A stretch of 20,124 bases of DNA from Corinectria fuckeliana (lineage: Eukaryota; Ascomycota; Sordariomycetes; Hypocreales; Nectriaceae): contig WPDH01000196.1 in assembly GCA_019137255.1 (NCBI GenBank), positions 1 to 20,124 on the forward strand, written 5' to 3'. The notes under the pieces are model-generated. The model did no database searches. It was not told the DNA's origin and saw only the letters and a list, made by a program, of their open reading frames with translations. Shown in pieces: positions 10,151 to 20,124 of this stretch. The stretch's first letter is position 1. Every line of letters begins with the position of its first letter. A program made the translations under genes and the position numbers.

Positions 10151-13100
10151 ACGGAGACGCAGGCCTGGTCGGCTGTCTGGTTGACAGGCTCGCCACCAGA
10201 GTGAGCGCGAAGCGAATCCCCGTACTCAACTGATAATGGACGCGCAGGACTGACAATTGTGCACCAGCTCCCTCATCGAGCGGGCACCAGCGGCCAGAGC
10301 CTGCAACAAGACGACATCGTTCACATCACGAGGGCCACACTGGTCGAGCTCGGCCATACAACCATATCCACTGTCCTGGACGCCCTTCTATCCCTGCTTG
10401 AAGACCTCGCGCGCCCGTACACTGCCGTGGCCTCGCATCCCAGCCATGTTTTGCATTCGGAGCTCTACATCCTCGCCATCATCGCCGACTGTTGCTCTGC
10501 CCAATGGGCGCTGCTTACCCACGATAGCGACGTCGACCCAGCCCCAGACCCTCCTCCTCTAGACGAGGTTCTTGTGAGCCGCTTGTTCGACGCGTTGAAG
10601 CATCTCCTCGAGCCCATCCCCGACAGCTATATCCTCCCCGCCCAAACACTGCTTGATCAGGTCTGTACGCGCAATATCGCCATTCCTCGCCCAGACGACT
10701 CCTCTACCCTGACCGGGGATGACGGTTCTCCAGACGATGACAGCCTCGTTCATCTTGCCGAGATGGACGGACATGTCAAGACCGTGATTGAATACGTCAC
10801 CGCCTCGAGCTGGTCTGTGGCCTTCGACTACTTTAGGAACGTCGTCTATAACATCCGCACAACCTCTGTGGCCCAAACAGGCCCCGCAGCGTCGGGATCC
10901 TTCCAAGATGCCGAGAAAGCAGCTCTTGTCGTCCTCAGGCTGCTATCATTCTTCTGGGTCGATGGCTCCAAGCTTGGCCAAGTCATCCAGGAAATTTGCT
11001 CTAGTTTTCTCCATTTCCGAAAGCCGTATCAGAACACTATCGCCGTAGTTACTCCCCTACTTATCACCAGATGGCTTGATCGGTTCCCGCGCGAGTTTGT
11101 TCAGCTCCATCTTCTTCACAAGCGGCTCGACGGCGGCGCAGACACCTTGTTTGACATGACCCAGGCCGCGACAGACAATGGCAGGCGGAAGGCTCTCCTT
11201 TACCCTCTACAGACCACTCTGTTATTCCTACTTCCAGATGTCTTCGAAGTCGCGAGCAATATGCGAGAGGCTAAGAGCAGCAGCATGGTCAAGAAGGTCT
11301 CCTTCCTAGATGGACTCAGAAAGGCGCTGAGGAATCGAAACGAGCAGGCTGGCTATTGTCTGGTGTCTTTACTTCGTGCCGCCCGCCATTTTGAAGCTGA
11401 CAGCGATTCAGCCCTTGTTAGCTACGCTCTAGATGTCCAAGACGAGGTCAGAGACGCAGTGTTCCGCCGTGCTTCCTCATCCGAGCCGCCTCTCTTTGAG
11501 CAAGACATGATGACCGCTGCATTCGTTAGCTTAGCTCACCTCAACCTCGATGGGCGTGTTAATACCCTCGTCGAGACTTGCATTTCACCCAGTGCGCCCA
11601 ACAGCTTTAAACTGGCCGTTGTCCAAGGCTGCTCCTACTTTGCGCAGCAGCCATACGCCCTGAGATACCACCAATTGTTTGATGCAGTGGTGCCATTCAT
11701 GCATTCCCAGTTGGAGGTGAGACTCAATCTCCCCAATCAATGATTACAATCGTGACCGTGGCTTTTAGGTCGAGAATTCCAAGTCAATTGGTATGCCAAC
11801 TCAAAGAGACCTTGAAGGGATGGAAATGGTCTGCAGCGTCCTCCAGTTTCTAGATGCCTCCCCAGCACGGTTGCTAGATGATCTTTCAGGCGATGATCCG
11901 TCCAGCGGCTTCTTTAAATCGTTTCTGCTTTGCGTACTATCCGCCGAGCCTTCAATTCGACGGCTTGCTACTGGTGTCGCAGATAGGCTCTTCACTGGCC
12001 ATCTAGAAGCTTACAGAAAATTCGATACCGGGCATCAGTTTGGGACGCAAGAGCTCCGGGGAGAGCTTTGGAGCAGGAGGTAGGTTCGCTGAACTAGACG
12101 TTGTATTTGTCACTGACACATTGCCAGCTCCAAAGTCTTGCTTGGCTTGTGTGAGCATATCGCTTTGCAAAGGGACGATCAGGGATTGGAGGCCCTTCAA
12201 GAATATCTCGAAGCAAGACTTCTTTTGCTAAAACACATCCCGGTATGTTGGGCCAATTCTCCCCGTAGCTATGGCTGTTTCTGATCATGGGCAGGAACTG
12301 GCAGAGATACCAGAAGAGACGCCAGACGTCGTGAGCGCCTCATCTAAGCTTGAAACCACTCTCCTGATCTCGCTATGCTCCGCCAACATCGACACTTGTC
12401 AGCTCGTTACATCTTGCATTGGTATTTTCTACCAAGAATGTTCTATCGTGGACGAACATGCCGAGTCGGCCAAGTCTTCGGCCTCTGTTCTTCGAAACGG
12501 TGAGGTTTTCCAAGAGATTGCCTCTCGTGCTTTCCGGTTCACAGGACTGGTGGCTTTTCAGAAACGAGTTCGAGGTCTTTTGCGCCGCATGCAGTTTCCA
12601 ACGACGGGTATCTTGAATGCTTGGGAGACTGCCTTTGATAGATGGATACATCTTGCCAAGGATGTATCCACCTCCACCATTGACGCAGTCGATGAGAAAG
12701 TGCTCTCCGAATGGAGAAACTATTCCGGGTTTCTTGCATCTCTAGGCGGTATCTGCACTGCTGATCAGGCCGTCATCTTAGAGGAGCCAGCTCTTGGTGG
12801 ATTGAGATGGATCGACAGAATATCCTCCGAGCATTACGAAGAACCCCTCCTAACCCGATATTTGAGGCTGAGTATTCAGCTCCTGGCTTGCGCCAATGTG
12901 AGGGTGCGCGAAGCAATGCGAGATGTTCTTTCGAGTGAGGTGTCTCCCGCGCTCTATCACCCTTTGTTCAAAGCTCTTGAGTCTGAGCTTGAGGTGCTCT
13001 TTACCGGCGCTCTCGCTCCGATGGACAAGGGCCAAGATAGCGAAGTCGTATTTGCTGAACAGGCTGCGTCTTTGTTGAAGGCGCTGGTAGAACGACTTGA

Positions 13101-16100
13101 AAGCCCGTCAGACCTCGGGGCTGCATCTTCCGTCCACCTCGGTGCCCTAACGCTCAATTTTGCGAAGTTTCTAGATGGAGTATCAGACACACCCAACACC
13201 TTGCGAGTGAAGATTCGGGTTTGCCACTTGTGTGAGGTTGTGACAAGGAGGAAAGAGCATTTGAATCTGCGAGACGACGTCCGGATCAGGAATCAACTAC
13301 TCGAGTACATTTTCGGTTGGATAGCACGACCTCGCTCCCCACGACCCGATCAGAATGGAATCAGCAGCAGACAGGACGACATGAGCCGGGTTCAGAAGGA
13401 TCTAGATAAGGCTTGCCTCAAGTCTTTGGCCGACCTCACCTTTCGGTTGCCATTGCAACCGTCCGACAGCCACACCGATGCTGGGATGAGTGAAATGAAG
13501 TCGCAAATGTTCCACACATACTTCAACCGCTTTCTTTCTCTCCTCAACCATGAGCCCTCCGACTCCAGTCGATCTGACCCTTCCCTGAGTGTAACCGTTC
13601 GAGAGGAAATGATCTCTAACTCAGACCTGGCCATCACTATACTCTCGAATCTCCTTAGTGCTAACATCGACGTCGGTCTGAAGCACTCCTTAAATATTGG
13701 CTATCATGACAATGTCGAAATACGCACTGCATTCGTCAAAGTCCTGTACAATATTCTCATTCAGGGCACTGAGTTCAGCAACCTGACTGATTCTGCTGTC
13801 AGCGAGAAGTACGAGGAACTGCTAGAGGTTTGTACTCCACTCGATTCTGACAGATAGCATTTCTAACATGATAATGAAGTTGTTGACAAGTGATCTTTCA
13901 CTCGCTATATCGATGAGCGTGGCTTGCCCGAGCACCGAGGTGGATGAACTTACCATATGTCTTTTGACAGTTTTTGAGCAACGAGGGCTCATCTTCGAGC
14001 TCCTAGAGGCCCTGGTCAAGCAGGAGATAGAGGATACTGGTAAGTGTGCCTTCGGTCAAGTGGTTCGCCAATGCCTCCTAGCGTTACTGATCATCATATA
14101 GAAAATGAATCAGAGCTATTGCGCCGGAGCTGTGTAGCAACCAAGACGCTTTCTGTCTATGCTAAGTGGAAAGGGTCGTCCTATCTCCGAGCAACACTGC
14201 AAAAGGTTCTAGAGCGGCTCATGTTGACTTCCAAAGACCTGGACCTAGAGCTCGATCCAGCAAGGGTGGGAGCTACAGACGAACTTCAGAAGAATGCTCT
14301 GCAGTTGCGAATTGTTGCTAAGGTCTTCATTGATGACATATGCGCGTCCTCGTCAAGCATGCCCCCGGCCTTCCGAAAAATCTGCAACATCGTAAGTCCT
14401 CCCCCGATCTACAGCTTGAAGTTGTTATTTATGACTCGTTAGATTTCGAACGCTGTTGTGGCCAGATTTCCAGATGCGAAATATACCGCGGTGGGAGCCT
14501 TCATATTTCTTCGCTTCTTCTGCCCAGCCATCGTGGCTCCCGAGGTTGAGGGCCTTGTATCAACTGCGCCGTCAAAGGAAATGCGCCGTGGTCTTCTTCT
14601 CATCGCAAAAGTTATTCAAAACCTCGCCAACAACGTGCTCTTCGGCGCGAAAGAGCCATACATGTTTCCACTAAACGACTTTCTAACTCAAAACATCTAC
14701 CACGTCACGACTTTCCTTCGCGAGATTTCAGTGAGTGCTAAAACAGGCATTGAGAGACGACTGCTCACATTTCTTAGGTGCCCCCTCACCAGTTAGACAC
14801 GCAAAGGAACACAGAATCTTTTGATTTTGGGTCTTGTGTGGCTCTTCATCGATTCTTATACGATCATTGGGACCATGTACGCCAAACGTTGGTATCACGA
14901 GAAAGAAAAGAGTACATGAGGTCATCCGGAGATGTTCCCCGGGTTCGCTCGCCAGTTTTGGAACCACTGAGGAACCTCATCGCCAATCTAGGGCCCCCTC
15001 CACTTGCCGTTTCATGGAATCGACCTCAGGTCTCGGCGAACAGCCCGCCTCTGTATTCCCGCTTCCAAAACTTCATGCTCCGTAACGCATTCCGAAGTAC
15101 CGAGTCTTTTTTAACAGCTCGAGCGGTGTACGACGGAGGAGAAAGCAAAGTAAAACACCACATCTTGAATCATTATCTTGAGCTGACACAGTTCAGGATG
15201 GCCTATCAATAATTTGCATCATTCTTCGCCACATTGAGTCAGAAGGGATTGACTACGATACGCTCCTCTATTGCTATCTCAAGGTCAGTAAAGTACCACC
15301 CAATCCTCAAACACTCCTTTCTACGTCACGTTTTGAATACAACAACAGTTTACTTGCCCTACCCCACGTTTGCCAGAGAATCAATCATCCGTGACTTACT
15401 TAAACTTAACACTCACACTCTATCAGATCGCGAGCAGGCTGTGGCATCGGCCGTTCGGACTTCTCATTGATGCTACATGCTACAATGGGAGAAATGAGCC
15501 TCAGGACGATCTCTTCAAGAAGTTGGAGCTTCTGACTCCGTCCGAACTTTCAAACAACTTGACTAGAATCTACGTCTACAACATGAATAGTGCCTTCAAG
15601 TTCGTCCCCTATTTTATATTTTGCTAGCCTGCCACTACGTAGGTACTAACACCTCTACTAGACGATGCTTCCGACGGCTCCTAAGAGTGTGCACGAAAAA
15701 CGAGGATGGCGTCTTCAACCCAAAGAACGTGGACTATCACCTGATTGGTAGTCTTCAGGACTTGCAGGCCCATTTCCATCTCAGCCAACTTCACTTGCCG
15801 AAGGAAACCATCAGTGTTGTCACAGACACACGGTATGTGTTCCAGCCAATCACACGACTATCCAAATCAAAAGGCAAAATCGAAGTCATCATCAAGGTCG
15901 GAAGCCAGTTCGTTCAGGTCACAACAACGAAGAAGCAGGAGGTTTTTGCTGGTTTTCGCCTAGGGACAACCGTCAACGATATCTTCCGGCTCGGGGAAGT
16001 TGATGAAGCACCAACATCAATTCAAACCGAGGACGATTCGGCATTTGGCTTGAGAGCAGACAACGGAAAGATCGTGATGTATTTCACGAGCCCCAAGAAG

Positions 16101-18536
16101 ACTGACGTCCTTCAAACTATCAGAGGGGCCAAAGCAAAACACGGGAAGGACAGCAGAACCCAAAAGTCCATTGAAAGGCTTATCCGACCCCAGGACGTGC
16201 CAGGGACGCTACTAAACCTGGCACTGGCAAATTTGTCGAGCCCTGATCACATCTTGAGACTTTCTTCCTACAATTTGCTCGGGGCCCTTTGCAAGGCCTT
16301 CAAGTTCAGCTCTGCCTCGAGGCTTGTATGCACAAAAGGCAAGTTCGTATCCCAAGGTCGTACCTCAAAACTAACAAACGACCGTCAGATGTGTCCGTTC
16401 CCATGGACCCTATGCGCTTCATTGTCAACATAAGTACGGAGCTGGCTCTGGCAGAACCCCAACTGACTTCTGACTTCCTGACTGAATTTTTTGTCGGTTG
16501 GGAGAGTTTTCCTGACGAGCAAAAGCCATTGAGCTTGGCATATATGGCCCCGTGGCTCCCCGGTCTACGGACAAATATTTTAGTGAACGAAATAGACGGT
16601 GAAAAGGGAAGAGAGAAAGTAGCTGTTCTGTTTCGGAAACTGATTGATGTTACGGTTCAGGATCATGCCCTAGTCTACGCGCTCGAGCAATCAGTGTGGC
16701 CGAAGATTGTTCAGGACGAGATCCTGCTCGAAATCTTCCTGGACGAGCTTTTGAAAACAGCTATGAGCTATGGTCCCCACGAGGAACCGCTCGAGATCAT
16801 CTCATCCATCGTGGTCGGTATCGGGACTGTGACACTGCGGGGGAAGATTCTCTCACGCCTCCGCAAAGCTCTCAACCGCTCGTCTCTACGGCCGACCAAG
16901 TACCTGCCAGACAATGCAGTATGGACAGAGATTTGTATCCTTCTCCAGTTCTGTCTATCGTTATCGTTCGATCACGGGGTGCAGTCTCAACTGTTCTTAC
17001 CTGAGATCTTCCACATCGTGACGATGTTGGCCAACACGGGTAGCCAAGATGTCCGATTACTTGTTTACCGGTTGCTGGTAAATTCAGTCCATGCTATATG
17101 CACGTCGTTTGACTTAGACGACGCAAAATCCAGCAAACTCCGCGCTAGTCTGGACTTCTTATGCGACCCACGAAGCGACATATTCTCCCCGCCTCCCGCA
17201 TTTGTCCGCGATGGTGCATCAGTATCTACATCACAAGAAGCTGGTCCAGCGTTGTCGGCCACAGAAAACTTGGCGGCTGCTTTGTTCGAGATTTGTTCGG
17301 TGGCAGCCCCAACCGTTGATCTGTCCAATGCTTGGCGATCTCGATGGATGAGTCTCGTGGCAAGCACAGCGTTTCAGAACAATCCTGCCATCCAGCCACG
17401 AGCATTCGCAGTCATGGGCTGCCTTGCGCGGGAAGAGGTTGACGATGACCTGCTCTACCAAGTGCTAGTAGCCTTGCGGAACAGCGTGGGTCGATTTGGT
17501 GAGGACCATAACAGCGAGATGCTTGTTTCAATTGTCACCTCGCTTTCCAAGATGATGGCCAAGCTGCCGTCTGCTTCTCGGTATGGCTTGCAGCTGTTTT
17601 GGCTCGCCATGTCCCTAGTAAGACTGGTGCCGGCAAACCTATTCAACTGCGCTGCTTTGTTCCTCGAAGCGGTTCTGGCCAATATTAGCACGGGGGAGGA
17701 CTTCAGGGGCACAAAGATGGTACCTCTGCTTCTTCAGGGCCGAGTTCCGCTTGACGAAGCGGCATTGCCGTTGGAAGATGTATACGGCATTCACTTCACT
17801 CACGACAATTTCGAGTTCGCCGTCTGCGCGTGTCTCGCTCGCGGTCTCACGGACACAGTGACAAGGCAGACTGCAATGCGAGTTTTGTCGTCATTCCTAG
17901 AGATGACAACATGGAGCCCTGATTCTGTGAAGAATATGAGGGATGTCCCGCAAGGCTCAGCGTACTTGGGGCTTATGCTTGCTCGAGCCGTAGGCCACGA
18001 GGAACTTAAGGATAGTCTCTGGTCCGCTGGGATCAACCCAAGTGAAATCGACACTGGGCTCGGGTCCCGAGAGTTGCCGGACATTGGGGCAATTCAGGAC
18101 AAGAACTTGTTACTGATGACAGCCATCGAGCTCGTGGACTTCCAGTACTTGGAGGATACTGTCCAGACACGCAGTTTACAATGGTTGAACGAGCTGGCAA
18201 CAAAGCGACCTGCTGTCGTAGTCCATTTGTAAGTTCTTACGTGACCAATTTATCAAGGACAAAACATCTGACAGACCCGATAGGTGTGGTGCTATCCGGT
18301 GCCTGCTAGATGACGTTCTGTTGCACGGCCAGAACTCGACCACTTTAGGAGCTGCACATACTCTTCTGCGTACATTGTCTTCAACCCCCCAGCTCTCTCG
18401 GGCTGTGGGCTCCATGACTTTGTTAATAGAGACTTTGGATGATATGGGCTTTGGGGGCCTTTGGCGGTCTTGCTCTCTAGGTTCAATGGAAGATATTAAC
18501 CGTGACTGTCTTGAGTTAACTGAAAAGCTTATTGAG
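10147..18536 (+). CDS. IRA1: Neurofibromin/Ira-type Ras GTPase-activating protein (14 exons, 3' end unresolved)
   Basis: It stimulates GTP hydrolysis by Ras at membranes and so lowers cAMP-PKA and MAPK signalling. Exons: 10147-10200, 10268-11716, 11769-12079, 12128-12242, 12295-13827, 13880-14039, 14102-14391, 14443-14730, 14778-15149, 15197-15283, 15427-15599, 15662-16338, 16389-18228, 18284-18536; 7602 nt, 2534 codons, every junction in frame. Order of domains: N-terminal helical-repeat region (about 20-1150), RasGAP (about 1155-1460; arginine finger Arg1215 in ELLRRSCVATK, FLR motif 1326-1328), Sec14-like (about 1520-1670), PH-like (about 1675-1770), a DVPGTLLN block (1789-1796), then C-terminal helical repeats. 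The start is chosen because MNGDAGLVGCLVDRLATR joins in frame to LPHRAGT across a normal intron. A block GFGGLWR (2505-2511) aligns with GFNGLWR close to the end of the folded part of human NF1, so only the tail is missing. No internal stop or frameshift was found. Family and domains are secure; the last exon is not. Confidence 0.95.
10201..10267 (+). other. Intron 1 of the RasGAP gene, 67 nt, phase 0
   Basis: The donor is GTGAGC, the branch site ACTGACAA and the acceptor CACCAG. It separates the 18-codon first exon from the rest. Without it the frame stops after VLN at TGA 10231-10233, so the intron is needed to link the ATG at 10147 with the conserved LPHRAGT start of exon 2. Confidence 0.85.
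13880..14900 (+). other. RasGAP catalytic domain region
   Basis: Exons 6-9 carry the GAP domain. Visible landmarks are the arginine finger Arg1215 (first Arg of LLRRS, aligning with the Arg of FRGNS in human NF1), the structural motif RFPDAKYTAVGAFIFLRFF leading to PAIVAPE, and RGLLLIAKVIQNLANNVLF followed by PFNDF-like PLNDFL. The residue after FLRFF is Cys1331, where NF1 and many RasGAPs have Asn. Catalytic Arg and supporting Arg1328 are both present, so activity is expected. Confidence 0.93.
15197..16150 (+). other. Sec14-PH-like module region
   Basis: Exons 10-12 encode the bipartite lipid-binding module typical of neurofibromins. The Sec14-like part includes LLIDATCYNG and RIYVYNMNSAF, matching the VVDLTHTG and AVYIYNCNSW positions of human NF1. 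The PH-like part includes KIEVIIKVGSQFVQVTT and VNDIFRL. It is known from NF1 to bind glycerophospholipids. The exact ligand here cannot be told from sequence. Confidence 0.88.
15284..15426 (+). other. Intron 10, 143 nt, the longest in the gene
   Basis: The donor is GTCAGT and the acceptor TATCAG, with a likely branch site at CTTAACA about 18 bases before the acceptor. The other complete introns are 47-67 nt. Joining CYLK to IASRLWH across it matches the Sec14 region of NF1 without gap. Retention would hit an in-frame TGA and also shift the frame, since 143 is not a multiple of three. Confidence 0.85.
16339..16388 (+). other. Intron 12, 50 nt, GC-AG type
   Basis: The donor reads G|GCAAGT, with branch site CTAACAA and acceptor GTCAG. 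Splicing here restores ...VCTK-D-VSVPMDP..., collinear with human NF1 with no gap. The nearby GT dinucleotides at 16343 and 16347 put the next exon out of frame. The in-frame one at 16357 would leave a 32-nt intron, shorter than fungal introns usually are. Confidence 0.85.
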
Positions 18537-18621
18537 GTAAGTAAACAGTGTGATACAGTATATATAATATATGCTAACTATTATAATATTTTAAGCTTAT
18601 TATTATTTAATTTATTTTTAG
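18537..18621 (+). other. Probable last intron and eroded 3' end of the gene
   Basis: A perfect donor GTAAGT follows the exon at ...EKLIE, and CTAAC at 18574-18578 is a good branch site. Acceptor candidates are AAG ending at 18595 (gives four codons, then stop) and TTTTTAG ending at 18621 (immediate TAA). If the intron is not removed the frame reads on 35 codons to the stop at 18642-18644, giving 2569 residues. Composition turns AT-only inside this intron, so the true last exon is probably mutated or lost. Confidence 0.5.
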
Positions 18622-20124
18622 TAAGAAATTTAAAATATAATTAGTAAAAAATATTTATATATTTTAAATATATAAAATATTAAAACTTTATTACTTAAAA
18701 ACTTTTAATTTTATAAATAGTATAAAATAATAAATAATTTATATTATAATTATATAATTTTTTTATATTACTTTCTTTTTTTAATTATTAAATAAAAATA
18801 AAATAAAAAAATTTTATAATTTTTTTTTAATATCTTATTAAATAAAAAAAAGTAATTTAAAAATTTATATAACTATAATATAAATTACTAATTATACTAT
18901 TTATATAAAAAGTACTAATCTTAATATATATATAGTTAAATATTATTATACTATTAATAATAATAAAATTAAAATTTAACTTATAATATTAATTAGTTTA
19001 GTTTTTTTTAGTTTATATTTAAACTCTTATTAAAAACTAAAGTTTTACTTTTAAAAAAAGATTATACTATTATATAACTTTTAAAAGCTAAAATCTTTTT
19101 ATTTTTAACTATTTAAATAAGTAAAAAAGTCTAAATTAATATACTTTTAGTTTTAGTTTACTAAAAAAACTTTTTAAACTAATAAGAGTTTTTAGCTAGA
19201 AAAATAGCTTAAGTAATAAAAATTTAAGTTTTAAATACTTAAATAGCTAAGCTATTAACACTTTAGAATTTTTTTTTTTTAAACTTAAAAACTAACTTTT
19301 AATAAAGGTTTTAAGTTTAACTAGTAAGAATTTTTAATAAACTAAGTTTTAACCTTACTTAAAGCTAAACTAATTTAAAGTATTAATAAAAAATTATTAT
19401 TATAAATAATAAGACTAAAAAGTCTTTTTTTTAACTTTATATTTTAAAATATTAATTAGTATAAAAAGTTATTTTATTTTATTTATTTATTTATATACTA
19501 ATAGAGCTAATAGCTATTTAGTCTTTCTTTTAAGTAACTTAAACTAATTTAAAATAAAAAAGAAAAACCTTATAGTAAGTTATAAGATAAAAAACCTTTT
19601 ATTACTTTTACTTAAAAAGAAAATAAGTTAGGTTTAATATATATATATAATAATATAAGTTTTAATAAAACCTTTTATAAATATTTAATAGTTACTCTTA
19701 CTATATCTTAGTTATACTCTTAAAATCTATTTTAACCTAAGTATCTTTTTTTTTATAAACCTTTTTTACCCTTTTTCTACTTTTATATTATTACTATATT
19801 ATATATAATAAGTAAAATAGTTAAAATAGAGAATATTAAGATTATAAACTATCTTTTTCTTTTACTTAAGAAATATTTTTTACTATAAAACCTACTCTTA
19901 TTATAAGCTAAGCCTAGTATAAAAACAACTTATAATTAATTTAAAGATCTTATTATTAAGACTAAATATAAACTTAAAGTAATTATCCTAAAAGCTGTTT
20001 TTCTCTTAGTCTAAAAAATAGTAGTAGCTTTAGCTAATACTACTATAAGTTATACTTAATATATAAGTAATAAGATTCTAATCTTACTATCTCTTATAAA
20101 AATAATTATAACTACTATTAAAAA
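18560..20124. repeat. RIP-type AT-rich block, right flank
   Basis: From within the probable last intron the sequence becomes almost purely A and T, with CpG, CpA and TpG nearly absent and stops in all frames. The first 500 bases are even poorer in G and C than the left block. No gene, terminator or named element is readable. The last about 440 bases are the inverted partner of a repeat in the left block. Confidence 0.9.
19683..20124 (-). repeat. Dispersed repeat copy 2, inverted relative to 880-1330
   Basis: This is the reverse complement of the left repeat. It matches gaplessly over its last 144 bases (17 transitions, no transversions), then continues with small indels to about 19683. Beyond that only patchy similarity is seen. 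The window end cuts it, so its full length is unknown. Confidence 0.85.

Noticed and set aside
10559..10906. Minus-strand frame of 115 codons, and many other minus-strand frames across 10 kb to 18.5 kb
   Set aside because: They lie opposite conserved RasGAP exons, have no recognisable domain, and are explained by the GC-rich codon use of the + strand gene.
12271..12294. Separate gene starting at ATG 12271
   Set aside because: These bases belong to intron 4 (12243-12294). The conserved protein runs from LLKHIP into ELAEIPEE across it, so the exon is internal.
15621..15661. Start of a second gene at 15621, splitting the RasGAP
   Set aside because: The bases are intron 11, with branch site TACTAAC and acceptor TAG at 15661. 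Splicing restores NMNSAFKRCFRR in the Sec14-like region.
18880..19500. Extension of the inverted repeat through the whole right block against 1400-2300
   Set aside because: Only short AT-rich words match. No gapless stretch comparable to 880-1023 versus 19981-20124 was found, so the repeat is limited to about 19683 onward.

Overview
The window looks like nuclear DNA of a filamentous ascomycete (Pezizomycotina, probably Sordariomycetes). It holds one large multi-exon gene with short introns and TACTAAC/CTGAC-type branch points, set between two extremely AT-rich blocks. The blocks carry the mark of repeat-induced point mutation (RIP): CpG, CpA and TpG are nearly absent, TpA is everywhere, and no useful reading frame opens.

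Layout. 1 to about 9756 is a RIP-type AT-rich block. It contains a repeat unit at about 880-1330 whose inverted partner lies at about 19683-20124, two AAT microsatellites, a 2-base N gap, and a RIP-mutated 115-bp inverted-repeat element (9330-9444). 9757-9782 is a small GC-rich island at the block edge. 9783-10146 is the promoter/5' leader of the gene. It holds an intact inverted copy of the 115-bp element (9801-9915), a candidate 52-codon uORF ending in a polyproline stretch, and a 5-codon uORF whose stop overlaps the main start codon. 10147-18536 is the gene: 14 exons recovered from the sequence, joining to 2534 codons without a frame break. From about 18560 to 20124 AT-rich DNA resumes and has replaced or degraded the 3' end of the gene.

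The gene encodes a neurofibromin/Ira-type Ras GTPase-activating protein: a long N-terminal helical-repeat region, a RasGAP domain with arginine finger and FLR motif, the Sec14-PH-like module, and a C-terminal helical-repeat region ending in the GFGGLWR block that aligns with human NF1. Its expected role is to switch off Ras and so damp cAMP-PKA and MAPK signalling. No prokaryotic features, CRISPR array, tRNA or rRNA were seen.

The most informative observation is the 116-nt inverted pair at 9328-9443 and 9802-9917. It aligns without gaps, and all 28 differences are C-to-T or G-to-A in the AT-rich copy, so the window contains its own before-and-after record of the mutation process. I did not find a wholly new biological system. 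The second-look items are this pair and its element-like ends, the gene lying between inverted RIPed repeats, the eroded 3' end, and the uORF arrangement.
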